Origin: Candidatus Poribacteria bacterium
GTDB lineage: Bacteria > Poribacteria > DTPJ01
Direction of reading: 5' to 3'
Length of the DNA: 9,118 nucleotides
Assembly: GCA_011334435.1 (NCBI GenBank)
Contig: DTPJ01000138.1
Span: 1-9,118, forward strand
The notes under the pieces were generated by a model. It saw only the letters and a program-made list of their open reading frames with translations, had not been told where the DNA came from and did no database searches. Made by a program: the position numbers and the translations under genes. Each line of letters begins with the position of its first letter. The first letter of the stretch is position 1. Of the stretch, positions 1-7,449 are shown piece by piece.

Positions 1-13
1 AAGGGTTTAAAAT

Positions 14-889
14 ATGGAGAATAAAACAAAAGCTAAACTAAAACGAGGAGAGATCGCTATTGGACATTTTGTGTTGGAATTTGCTACACCCGGCATAGGT
101 CAAATGATAGCAAATGCTGGCTATGACTATATTATCTTTGATATGGAGCATTCAAGTTTCACACAAGAGAACATAAGACAGGCGATATTATCCTCAAAAG
201 CAGCAGGCATAACTCCAATTGTGCGTGTCCAAGATACAGAATACTTCCTTATGTCACGTCCATTGGATGCAGGGGCGCAGGGATTGATGATCCCAAGAGT
301 AGAATCAAGAGATCAAGTTTTAAAAATAATGGAATCTACAAAATATCCTCCAGCAGGCATTCGTGGGTCTGCATTTGGTATCGCACATGACGATTACAAA
401 GGCGGAGATATATCAGTTAGAATTAAAAGAGCTAACGAGGAAATCCTGATAATAGTCCAAACAGAGACCGCTAAATCCGTTGATAATGTTGATCAGATAC
501 TTTCTGTTGAAGGCGTTGATGTCGCATGGATAGGTCAGTCAGATATGACCGTTTCTTTGGGCATTCCCGGGCAGTATGATCACCCTAAATTTTTAAGGGC
601 TTTGGATAAGATATTAAATGCCTGTGAAAAATATGGCGTAGCACCCGGATATATTCCCATCACTGTTAAAGAAGCGATTGAGATGATCAATAAAGGTTTC
701 CGTTGTATCGCTTATTCTGCTGATGTCTTTCTATATTCTTATGCGTTAAAAGACGGTATGAGGCAGATTAGAGAGTATATAGATAGTAAGAAGGAAACAC
801 CTAAAAAACAAGAAGAACCGAAAGAAAATACTGAAAAGGGACGTGTCATCGATCTTGGCGGGGGGAGAAAATATCGCTTGACATGGTAG
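14..889 (+). CDS. HpcH/HpaI-family aldolase (2-keto-3-deoxy sugar acid aldolase type)
   Basis: Class II, metal-dependent (beta/alpha)8 aldolase of the HpcH/HpaI family. Relatives cleave 2-keto-3-deoxy acids (such as 2-keto-3-deoxy-L-rhamnonate or 4-hydroxy-2-oxoheptanedioate) to pyruvate plus an aldehyde in the cytoplasm. All key residues are visible: FDMEH with the base His46, VRV with Arg71, the DAGAQGLMIPRV segment (85-96), YPPAGIRG (111-118), QTE with metal ligand Glu151, and GQSDMTVSLG with metal ligand Asp177. These fit His45, Arg70, Glu149 and Asp175 of E. coli HpaI. The core ends near residue 257. A Lys/Glu-rich tail of about 34 residues, ending in GGGRKYRLTW, is extra to the family. 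The ATG has AAGGG 8 nt upstream. The gene is first in a tight cluster with the propeller and URO-D-like genes. The family is certain. The exact substrate is not known from sequence. Confidence 0.95.
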   Translation: MENKTKAKLKRGEIAIGHFVLEFATPGIGQMIANAGYDYIIFDMEHSSFTQENIRQAILSSKAAGITPIVRVQDTEYFLMSRPLDAGAQGLMIPRVESRDQVLKIMESTKYPPAGIRGSAFGIAHDDYKGGDISVRIKRANEEILIIVQTETAKSVDNVDQILSVEGVDVAWIGQSDMTVSLGIPGQYDHPKFLRALDKILNACEKYGVAPGYIPITVKEAIEMINKGFRCIAYSADVFLYSYALKDGMRQIREYIDSKKETPKKQEEPKENTEKGRVIDLGGGRKYRLTW

Positions 890-901
890 GAGGTTTCTAA
901 A

Positions 902-1876
902 ATGACAGACGAAAGCAAAAGATGGCTTAGTATTATTCCATTATTTAATCCAGAGGATGGCATTAAGATTTATGATCCGCCCGGAAACGGCTCTGGATAT
1001 TGGATCGGAGCGCCAAGCGTAATATATGACAATGAAAAAGGCAAATTCTATCTATACTATCGCAGAAGGAAACCAAGAGAACTCGGTCGCGGTTATGAAT
1101 GCGGTATATCAGAAAGCACTGATGGTATTAATTTTAAGGAGATTTGGACAGCATCAAAAGATAAATTTGGGTCAATATCTGTTGAAAGAGCAGGACTTGT
1201 CAAAACTCAAGACGGCAAGTATCGCCTATATATTGGCTATGTTGCACCAGAGGACAATAAATGGAAGATTGACATGATAGAGGCAGATAGCCCTGAAAAC
1301 TTCAATCCCGATACAAAAAGGCTTGTCCTTGCACCAGAAAACTGCGGAGTTGAAGGTGTAAAAGACCCTTATATTATGATTATCGGCGGATTGTATTATA
1401 TGCTTGTCAGTTATGCACCTACGCCAAGTATCGGTTCAGATAATTCTTTACACGCTACCGCTGATGTCTTCAATACAGGTAAAACTTCGTCAAATACTGG
1501 GCTTGCGATAAGCGGAGATGGGATTAATTGGCAATGGTTAGGCGATGTTATGTCTCCACCTAAAAGCGGATGGAACGCTTATGCAACGAGGGCAACATGT
1601 GTTGTATATATGCCACCAGTTTTCTGTGTGTTTTATGATGGTGGGGCAGATGTCAATGAAAATTACGAAGAAAAAACAGGGCTTGCAGTGACTTTTGACC
1701 TTAAAAATTATCACCATGTAAGCGTCCAATCTCCAATACTCGTCTCGCCATATTCCTCTGGTTCGCTTAGATATATGGACGCAATTAAACTTGATGGCAA
1801 AATATACTATTATTATGAATATGCGAGACTTGATGGAGCGCATGAGCTAAGAATGAATAAAGTTTCTGAAAGATAG
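902..1876 (+). CDS. Glycosidase-like five-bladed beta-propeller protein (GH43/GH32-like fold)
   Basis: Probably a cytoplasmic five-bladed propeller related to the GH43/GH32/GH130 type of glycoside hydrolases and phosphorylases, since no signal peptide is visible. Blade-like motifs recur: GAPSVIYDNEKGKFYLYY (36-53), RAGLVKTQDGKYRLYIGY (96-113), VKDPYIMIIGGLYYMLVSY (153-171), a blade around 229-247, and YMDAIKLDGKIYYYYEY (291-307). Two Asp-box-like turns occur, STDGINF (72-78) and SGDGINW (204-210). KDP with Asp155 resembles the second catalytic-site Asp of GH43-like enzymes, and Glu95 sits just before the second blade. The usual Asp of the first blade is not evident, so activity cannot be assumed. 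AGGAGG at 888-893 overlaps the preceding stop codon and is 8 nt from the ATG, so translation is coupled to the aldolase. The substrate is unknown. A non-catalytic sugar-binding role is the alternative. Confidence 0.8.
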   Translation: MTDESKRWLSIIPLFNPEDGIKIYDPPGNGSGYWIGAPSVIYDNEKGKFYLYYRRRKPRELGRGYECGISESTDGINFKEIWTASKDKFGSISVERAGLVKTQDGKYRLYIGYVAPEDNKWKIDMIEADSPENFNPDTKRLVLAPENCGVEGVKDPYIMIIGGLYYMLVSYAPTPSIGSDNSLHATADVFNTGKTSSNTGLAISGDGINWQWLGDVMSPPKSGWNAYATRATCVVYMPPVFCVFYDGGADVNENYEEKTGLAVTFDLKNYHHVSVQSPILVSPYSSGSLRYMDAIKLDGKIYYYYEYARLDGAHELRMNKVSER

Positions 1877-1888
1877 AGAGGAGATATA

Positions 1889-3151
1889 ATGGCTACAAAC
1901 TCACAGTGGAAGATAAATCAAAACGATCTAACAATATTGCGGGACTTAGCAAAGAAAATATCAGATATTGCAAACAGTCCAATTAATCAAGAACGTAGAG
2001 AATCATGGTATAAGCATAATTCGCTTGAAAGTTCGCGACCATTAGTGCTTATTGAATCAGGTATTGCCCTTAACGAGCTTGTGACCGAATCTGATCTGAA
2101 ATGTCAGGAAGGCTGGGCAAGAGGACTGGAACTTGGATTTAGACGGACTATTTATCATTTTGAAAATATCAAAGATGATGAAGTAGTTGAGCCTTATATA
2201 AACTGCAATTGGCATGTCTCAGTAAGCAATTATGGTTGTGAAGCGGTATATGAGAGAGGAGATAGTGGGACAGAGTTATCAAGCTATCGTTGGGATCCTC
2301 CTATAAAGGACTTACATAAAGATTTTGATAAATTACATCCTAGAACATATTCTGTCAATCGCGAAGCTACTTTGGCATGGAAATCACATCTTGAAGAGGT
2401 ATTTGATGGCATACTCGGCGTTCGCATACGAGGCGGGTTTTGGTGGACTGTTGGCATGACATGGCCTGCTGTCACTCTCATTGGGCTTGATAAGCTAATG
2501 TTATATATGTATGACGATCCAGAAGGACTCCATCAACTTATGGCTTTTCTTCGCGATGATCATATCGCTTTCGCTGAATGGTTAGAAAAAGAGGGTTTAT
2601 TATCACTAAACAATGAGAATGACTATATCGGCTCTGGAAGCCGTGGATATTGCAAAGAATTGCCAAAATCTGATTGGAAAAATGGCGATCCTGTCAGGCT
2701 TAAAGATTTATGGGTCTTGTCTGAGTCGCAAGAAACCGTTGGCGTTGGACCTAATCTATTTGAAGAATTCATTTTTCCATATCAGCTTGCAGTCATTGAA
2801 AAATTTGGATTATGCTATTATGGATGTTGTGAGCCAGTCCATAGTAGATGGAACGTCCTTAAAAAAATACCCAATTTGCGTAGTGTTTCAATATCCCCTT
2901 GGTGCGATGAGGAATATATGGCTGAGCAATTAGGACGCAACTATGTCTATTCTCGCAAGCCTAATCCTACGCTTATTAGCACCAAACGGTTTGACGAGGA
3001 ATTAATACGTAACGATATTCGCACAACTTTGAAAATTGCAAAAAACTGCAATGTTGAGATCATTATGAAAGATGTCCATACCTTGTCAGGTGAACCGAAT
3101 AGAATGGCAAAATGGGTTCAAATTGTCAGGGAAGTTATAGACGAAATGTAA
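1889..3151 (+). CDS. URO-D / MetE-like superfamily protein (putative methyltransferase-type)
   Basis: A 420-aa protein resembling the uroporphyrinogen decarboxylase / cobalamin-independent methionine synthase-like barrel family found in many sugar-degrading uncultured bacteria. It is not a haem-pathway HemE: it is longer, and I do not see the HemE N-terminal porphyrin-binding signature. Visible landmarks are PLVLIESG (51-58), GGFWWTVGMTWPAV (182-195), a helix-rich middle, and YYGCCEPVHSRW (310-321) followed by IPNLRSVSISPW (327-338). Near the C-terminus there is MKDVHTLSG (393-401). Cys313, Cys314, His318 and His397 are plausible metal or thiol ligands, as in zinc-dependent methyltransferase relatives such as MtaA and MetE. 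The Shine-Dalgarno AGGAG (1879-1883) is 5 nt before the ATG and the gap to the propeller gene is 12 nt. No signal peptide is visible. Superfamily membership is fairly sure. The methyl-transfer role is inferred, and a decarboxylase or other lyase is possible. Confidence 0.82.
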   Translation: MATNSQWKINQNDLTILRDLAKKISDIANSPINQERRESWYKHNSLESSRPLVLIESGIALNELVTESDLKCQEGWARGLELGFRRTIYHFENIKDDEVVEPYINCNWHVSVSNYGCEAVYERGDSGTELSSYRWDPPIKDLHKDFDKLHPRTYSVNREATLAWKSHLEEVFDGILGVRIRGGFWWTVGMTWPAVTLIGLDKLMLYMYDDPEGLHQLMAFLRDDHIAFAEWLEKEGLLSLNNENDYIGSGSRGYCKELPKSDWKNGDPVRLKDLWVLSESQETVGVGPNLFEEFIFPYQLAVIEKFGLCYYGCCEPVHSRWNVLKKIPNLRSVSISPWCDEEYMAEQLGRNYVYSRKPNPTLISTKRFDEELIRNDIRTTLKIAKNCNVEIIMKDVHTLSGEPNRMAKWVQIVREVIDEM

Positions 3152-3208
3152 AAATATAAGATGCTGAATACTCAAAACTAAAACCAATTATTCTCAATTT
3201 ATTACAAA

Positions 3209-5128
3209 ATGGGGAATACTAAAAGTAGATCATTCGTTACCATTCGTTCAATTATCATTGGATTGATTGTTATTATAATAAACAGTCATTGGCAAACTGG
3301 CGTAAGTAGCACTCTGGATATTGAGATAACTGACCTTTCGCTATTCTCCAATGTTATATTCTTTCTTTTTATCATCACATTGCTAAACCAAGCATTATTG
3401 AGAATTACGCCACAAAAAGCTTTGTCGCATAGCGAATTGCTAACTGTTTATGTGATGCTTGCCACGTCAACTGCCTTGAATGGAACAGATATGATCAAAT
3501 GTTTAGTTTCACTCGTTAGCAATGGTATTTGGTATGCAACGCCAGAGAACGAATGGGACAATCTTTTCGGACCTTACCTTCCGCGATGGCTAATAATAAC
3601 TAATAAGCATATACTTAGAGGATACTATGAGGGGCATTCTACATTATATATACCTGAATACATCAAGGCATGGCTACCAAAAGCGTTAGCTTGGTCTGGG
3701 TTCGCTACTGTCCTTATTTTCGTTATGGTATGTATCAACATCTTTCTTCGTCGTCAATGGGTCAGGAACGAAAGACTGACTTATCCTATTATACAATTGC
3801 CATTAGAGATGACCAAAACAAGTGAAGGTTGGGGACTATTGGGCAATAAACTGCTTTGGATAGGCTTTGCTGTTGCAGGATTTGTGAGTTTTGTAAACCA
3901 AATGCACGTCTGGGCGCCAATTGTGCCTGCTATACCCGTTCAACCTGTTAATCTCACTCAATATTTTACGACAAAGCCATGGAACGCAGTATCAAGCCTC
4001 AATCGCACTTTCTATCCATTTGCAATTGGTATCGGTTATCTTATGCCACTTGATCTTATCGTATCAACGTGGTTTTTTCATCTATTCTGGCAAGTTGAAC
4101 GTATCGCTGGAAGTGCTATGGGAATTTCTTATCTTCCTGGATTTCCTTATGAAGAATCACAGGTAACAGGTGCATGGGTTGCTTTGCTTACATTTTCTAT
4201 ATGGATAGGTAGAAAGCATTTTTCAAACGTAATAAAGCAGATATTTGTTGGGTCAGAGCAAGACACCGAAGGGCTTATGTCATATAGAACCGCAATGTTA
4301 GGAATTATCATAGGGACAACTCTGTTAATTATGTTTTGTTATTATATGGGAATGTCTGTATGGCTTATGGTAGTTTTCTTTATCATTTATTTTGCTCTAT
4401 CTACAACGATAACAAGAGTTCGGGCTGAATTAGGACCTCCTATACATACGATGCACGGTAGCACACCTGACGAGATATTAATAACCTTTCTTGGCACTCG
4501 TCGGATAGGTCCTCAAAATTTAACTGGTTTCGGTATGCTCCATTGGATTACTGGATATTCTAATAGAGAAAATCCTATGCCTATTCAACTTGAAGCTTTT
4601 AAACTTGCAGAACGCACTAATACAAATCCTTCAATGATCCCGATAGCGATTGTTCTTTCTGCCCTGATTGGCTCAATATCGGGATTTTGGGCTTTCCTTC
4701 ATGATGGTTACAGAGTTGGAGTTGAATCCTATCCTGAAAGGACCTGGGCTGCAAGCGTCGGATTTGATGTCTTAGAATCTAGAATTCAAAATCCAACAGG
4801 CTTTCAACCTATATCATTGATTTTTAGCATTGTAGGTTTTGCGTTTACAACGTTTATGCTTATGATGAGAGCTAGATTTTTATGGTGGACGTTACACCCT
4901 GTCGGATATGCAGTATCAGGAGAATGGGGGATCGGTAGGATATGGATACCGCTTATTATAGCGTCAACTTGTAAATGGACAGTTTTAAGGTTTTCTGGCT
5001 TAAAAGCCTATCGGCAATCAATACCTTTCTTTTTTGGTTTAATTCTCGGAGATTTTGTGGTAGGCTGTGTTTGGGCAACTATCGGCATTGTTTTTAATAC
5101 TCGCGTTTATGTCTATTGGACAGGATAA
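3209..5128 (+). CDS. Large polytopic membrane protein, DUF6785/DUF6784 type (possible transporter)
   Basis: A 639-aa integral inner-membrane protein with about twelve hydrophobic segments. Clear ones lie near 11-28, 46-64, 76-90, 158-180, 213-230, 268-294, 320-334, 360-402 (probably two), 475-497, 535-552, 576-587 and 604-628. Family-like motifs are LSHSELLTVYVML (72-84), ERLTYPIIQLPLEM (188-201), RAELGPPIHTMH (405-416) and WWTLHPVGYAVS (559-570). I recognise these as the DUF6785 N-terminal and DUF6784 C-terminal signatures common in Poribacteria and Armatimonadota. The overall plan recalls oligopeptide-type (OPT) transporters, but no transport substrate is established. The gene starts 57 nt after the URO-D-like stop. 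No Shine-Dalgarno precedes the ATG, yet no upstream in-frame ATG, GTG or TTG exists before a stop at 3179, and any later start would cut the first membrane segment. It may import the compound handled by the upstream enzymes. Confidence 0.85.
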   Translation: MGNTKSRSFVTIRSIIIGLIVIIINSHWQTGVSSTLDIEITDLSLFSNVIFFLFIITLLNQALLRITPQKALSHSELLTVYVMLATSTALNGTDMIKCLVSLVSNGIWYATPENEWDNLFGPYLPRWLIITNKHILRGYYEGHSTLYIPEYIKAWLPKALAWSGFATVLIFVMVCINIFLRRQWVRNERLTYPIIQLPLEMTKTSEGWGLLGNKLLWIGFAVAGFVSFVNQMHVWAPIVPAIPVQPVNLTQYFTTKPWNAVSSLNRTFYPFAIGIGYLMPLDLIVSTWFFHLFWQVERIAGSAMGISYLPGFPYEESQVTGAWVALLTFSIWIGRKHFSNVIKQIFVGSEQDTEGLMSYRTAMLGIIIGTTLLIMFCYYMGMSVWLMVVFFIIYFALSTTITRVRAELGPPIHTMHGSTPDEILITFLGTRRIGPQNLTGFGMLHWITGYSNRENPMPIQLEAFKLAERTNTNPSMIPIAIVLSALIGSISGFWAFLHDGYRVGVESYPERTWAASVGFDVLESRIQNPTGFQPISLIFSIVGFAFTTFMLMMRARFLWWTLHPVGYAVSGEWGIGRIWIPLIIASTCKWTVLRFSGLKAYRQSIPFFFGLILGDFVVGCVWATIGIVFNTRVYVYWTG

Positions 5129-5154
5129 ATATTGGTTTAGAAAGGAAAATATAG

Positions 5155-7416
5155 GTGTCTATTAAAAAAATTTCTGTGTATTTACTAATGGCATTTTCAT
5201 GTCTAATCATCGTTGTCTCATTTCTTGGTGTTTTGATATGTCAAAGTTGCTTCTCATCAGACAAAGAGATGTCAAGAGTTCTTAACCTTCTATCAAAAAA
5301 CGATTATTCAGGTGCAGTAACTATCTTTAAAAACCTCGCTTCCAAGGCAAAAGACCCATATACAAAAACTCAGCATCTATACTTCGCTGCGACTTGCTAC
5401 CGAAAGCAAAATAATTGGGCAAAGGCGATCCCCTTATATCAAACGATCGCTAATGAAAAAAATTCAAGGTTCGCTGACATTTCCTTGTATCGCATAGCTA
5501 AACGTCATCAGGAGATAAAGGATTATAGATCGGCAATAACGGAATATAGCAAAATTCTCAGTGACCATCAAAATAGTATAGTCGCCATAGAGGCTTTATA
5601 TCAATTGGCTGAATGCTACTATAACTTAAAACAATATGATAACTCCATAGAAAATTACAGGAAGTTCGCAGATAAATATCCAAACACAAGCAGAGCAAGG
5701 CTCGCAGAATATCGCATTGGTTACATCTATCAGGAGGCACAGAGATTTCAAGAGGCATACTCACAATTTCAAAAGATAATACGAAAATATACAGATACCA
5801 ATATTGCCCGTATCTCGTTAGATAGAATTAAACTATTGAGGGCATCTTCATCAATTACTGTATCAAGAGAGGATAGCTTTTATATAGGCATGGTGCTTTT
5901 CTATGCAAAACAATATAAAGAATCACGTGAGTATTTTTCAAAAGCATTAGATAAAACAGATGATCTGTCTGCAAAGTCATCTTATTTTATCGCCCAATCA
6001 TATCAAAAAGAAGGCAACTATATCATAGCCCAAAAGGAATATGAGTCAATAATAAAACTCTATCCCGAGAGCCAATATAGGATAGAGTCACAATATCAAA
6101 TAGGGCAATGTGTATGGAATCTTGGCAGAACGAATGAAGCGATCGCCATTTTATCCAAATTCGCATCTGAATATCCAGAAAGTCAATTTGCTGAGGAAGC
6201 TAAATACCAAATAGCAAGATCATACTTAGACGCAGGGCAATATGATAAAAGTCTTTCTGCCTATAATGAACTTATATCAAAATATCCTAATGGAAATTTC
6301 GCAGATAAAGCTTTATGGGATATGGGCTGGTGTTATATGAAATTAAAGAAGAAGGATAAAAGCGCGTCAGTTTTCCAAAAGCTTATAAGCGAACATCCAG
6401 ATAGCAAATTAGCAGGTTCAGCAAGGTTTTGGACAGGCATGAATTATGAAGATGAGGGGAAAATTGATGAGGCAATCAGTGCTTATAGATCAGCTATGGA
6501 ATACAAAGACTGGTATTATTCCGATAGAGCAAAAAAACGACTTGAATCGCTTATTAAAAGCGGAAAAATAGACAAGGAAAGTATCTCTTTGCAGTATAAA
6601 AAGGCTGAGTTTGATGAGTCTTTGCCAATAGTATCAAATGTTCACAAATATACGCCTATATGGGTTCAGACATCGCTAAGTTATGGCATATATGACGACG
6701 CTATTGATGTATATACCGCAGCAAATGAAGCTGGAGTTGCCCTTGAATCTGCATATTATAATCTTTCTATTTGTTACAAAATGATGGGAGATTATAGAAG
6801 ATCATGGGCTTATGCTTGGAATCTCGTGCAACTGCCGAATGTTCGCGGTAAAAGAGGTGAATTACCACATCAAATATATAATAAACTCTATCCTGCTTCT
6901 TATTCAGACATAGTGTTTAAATATGCAAAATCCAGTAAAGTTGATCCCTATCTTGTTTTTGCAGTCATACTTGAAGAAAGCAGGTTTGATCCAAACGCAA
7001 TATCAAGTTCAAATGCTAATGGACTTATGCAAATAATGCCTGATACGGGAAAATATATCGCAAAACAACTTGCCATCAAGAAGTTTAGTGTAGAAAATCT
7101 ATTTGATCCAGAAACAAATATCAAATTAGGCTCTTGGTATTTAAGCAGTCTTATAAATAGCTTCAATAGTCGTGTGAAAGATTACTTTTCAAATGAAAAT
7201 TCTGACAGACAGAATTTGGATTACGCCGATATTGCAATAATCTTAGCCGTCGGAGGATATAATGGCGGACCTTCCAGAATTAGAAACTGGATAGAAGAAT
7301 ATGGCATTAATGATATAGATGAATTTGTAGAAAGCATCCCAGTGCAAGAGACGAAAAATTACATAAAAAAAGTTATGGACTCTTATGAGACTTATAAATC
7401 ACTTTACGGATCATAA
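5155..7416 (+). CDS. TPR-repeat lytic transglycosylase (Slt70-like)
   Basis: Envelope-bound murein lytic transglycosylase, which cleaves the MurNAc-GlcNAc bond of peptidoglycan to form 1,6-anhydro ends. An N-terminal hydrophobic stretch (about 8-29) serves as signal or membrane anchor; the nearby Cys29 and Cys32 do not sit in a canonical lipobox. Residues about 40-450 are TPR/YbgF-like repeats with a period close to 37 residues, marked by YP or HP pairs at 175, 303, 340, 377 and 414 and by G-x-Y turns. The catalytic SLT domain spans about 585-753: LEESRF with the likely catalytic acid Glu608, DPNAISSSNANGLMQIMP (612-629), YNGGPSRIRNW (702-712) and IPVQETKNYIKKV (728-740). The residue before YNGG is Gly, where Ala is usual. 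The start is GTG with AAGGA (5142-5146) 8 nt upstream. The gene lies 26 nt after the membrane-protein gene and is probably co-transcribed. Confidence 0.93.
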   Translation: MSIKKISVYLLMAFSCLIIVVSFLGVLICQSCFSSDKEMSRVLNLLSKNDYSGAVTIFKNLASKAKDPYTKTQHLYFAATCYRKQNNWAKAIPLYQTIANEKNSRFADISLYRIAKRHQEIKDYRSAITEYSKILSDHQNSIVAIEALYQLAECYYNLKQYDNSIENYRKFADKYPNTSRARLAEYRIGYIYQEAQRFQEAYSQFQKIIRKYTDTNIARISLDRIKLLRASSSITVSREDSFYIGMVLFYAKQYKESREYFSKALDKTDDLSAKSSYFIAQSYQKEGNYIIAQKEYESIIKLYPESQYRIESQYQIGQCVWNLGRTNEAIAILSKFASEYPESQFAEEAKYQIARSYLDAGQYDKSLSAYNELISKYPNGNFADKALWDMGWCYMKLKKKDKSASVFQKLISEHPDSKLAGSARFWTGMNYEDEGKIDEAISAYRSAMEYKDWYYSDRAKKRLESLIKSGKIDKESISLQYKKAEFDESLPIVSNVHKYTPIWVQTSLSYGIYDDAIDVYTAANEAGVALESAYYNLSICYKMMGDYRRSWAYAWNLVQLPNVRGKRGELPHQIYNKLYPASYSDIVFKYAKSSKVDPYLVFAVILEESRFDPNAISSSNANGLMQIMPDTGKYIAKQLAIKKFSVENLFDPETNIKLGSWYLSSLINSFNSRVKDYFSNENSDRQNLDYADIAIILAVGGYNGGPSRIRNWIEEYGINDIDEFVESIPVQETKNYIKKVMDSYETYKSLYGS

Positions 7417-7449
7417 AAGTTTATATTAAGTTAGTATGTCATTAATGTA

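Noticed and set aside
739..963. Minus-strand 74-codon frame across the aldolase-propeller junction
   Set aside because: It is antisense to two well-supported genes and their Shine-Dalgarno, and its protein shows no recognisable motif.
1538..1843. Minus-strand 101-codon frame inside the propeller gene
   Set aside because: It is a shadow of the coding strand. The + frame has clear propeller repeats and this one has none.
2613..2933. + strand 106-codon frame inside the URO-D-like gene
   Set aside because: It lies in an alternative frame over the conserved GCCEPVH region, so it is a by-product of the real gene.
7417..7449. Bidirectional terminator between the convergent genes
   Set aside because: Only a 5-bp A/T stem with a long loop can be drawn and there is no GC-rich hairpin or T-run, so I do not call a terminator.
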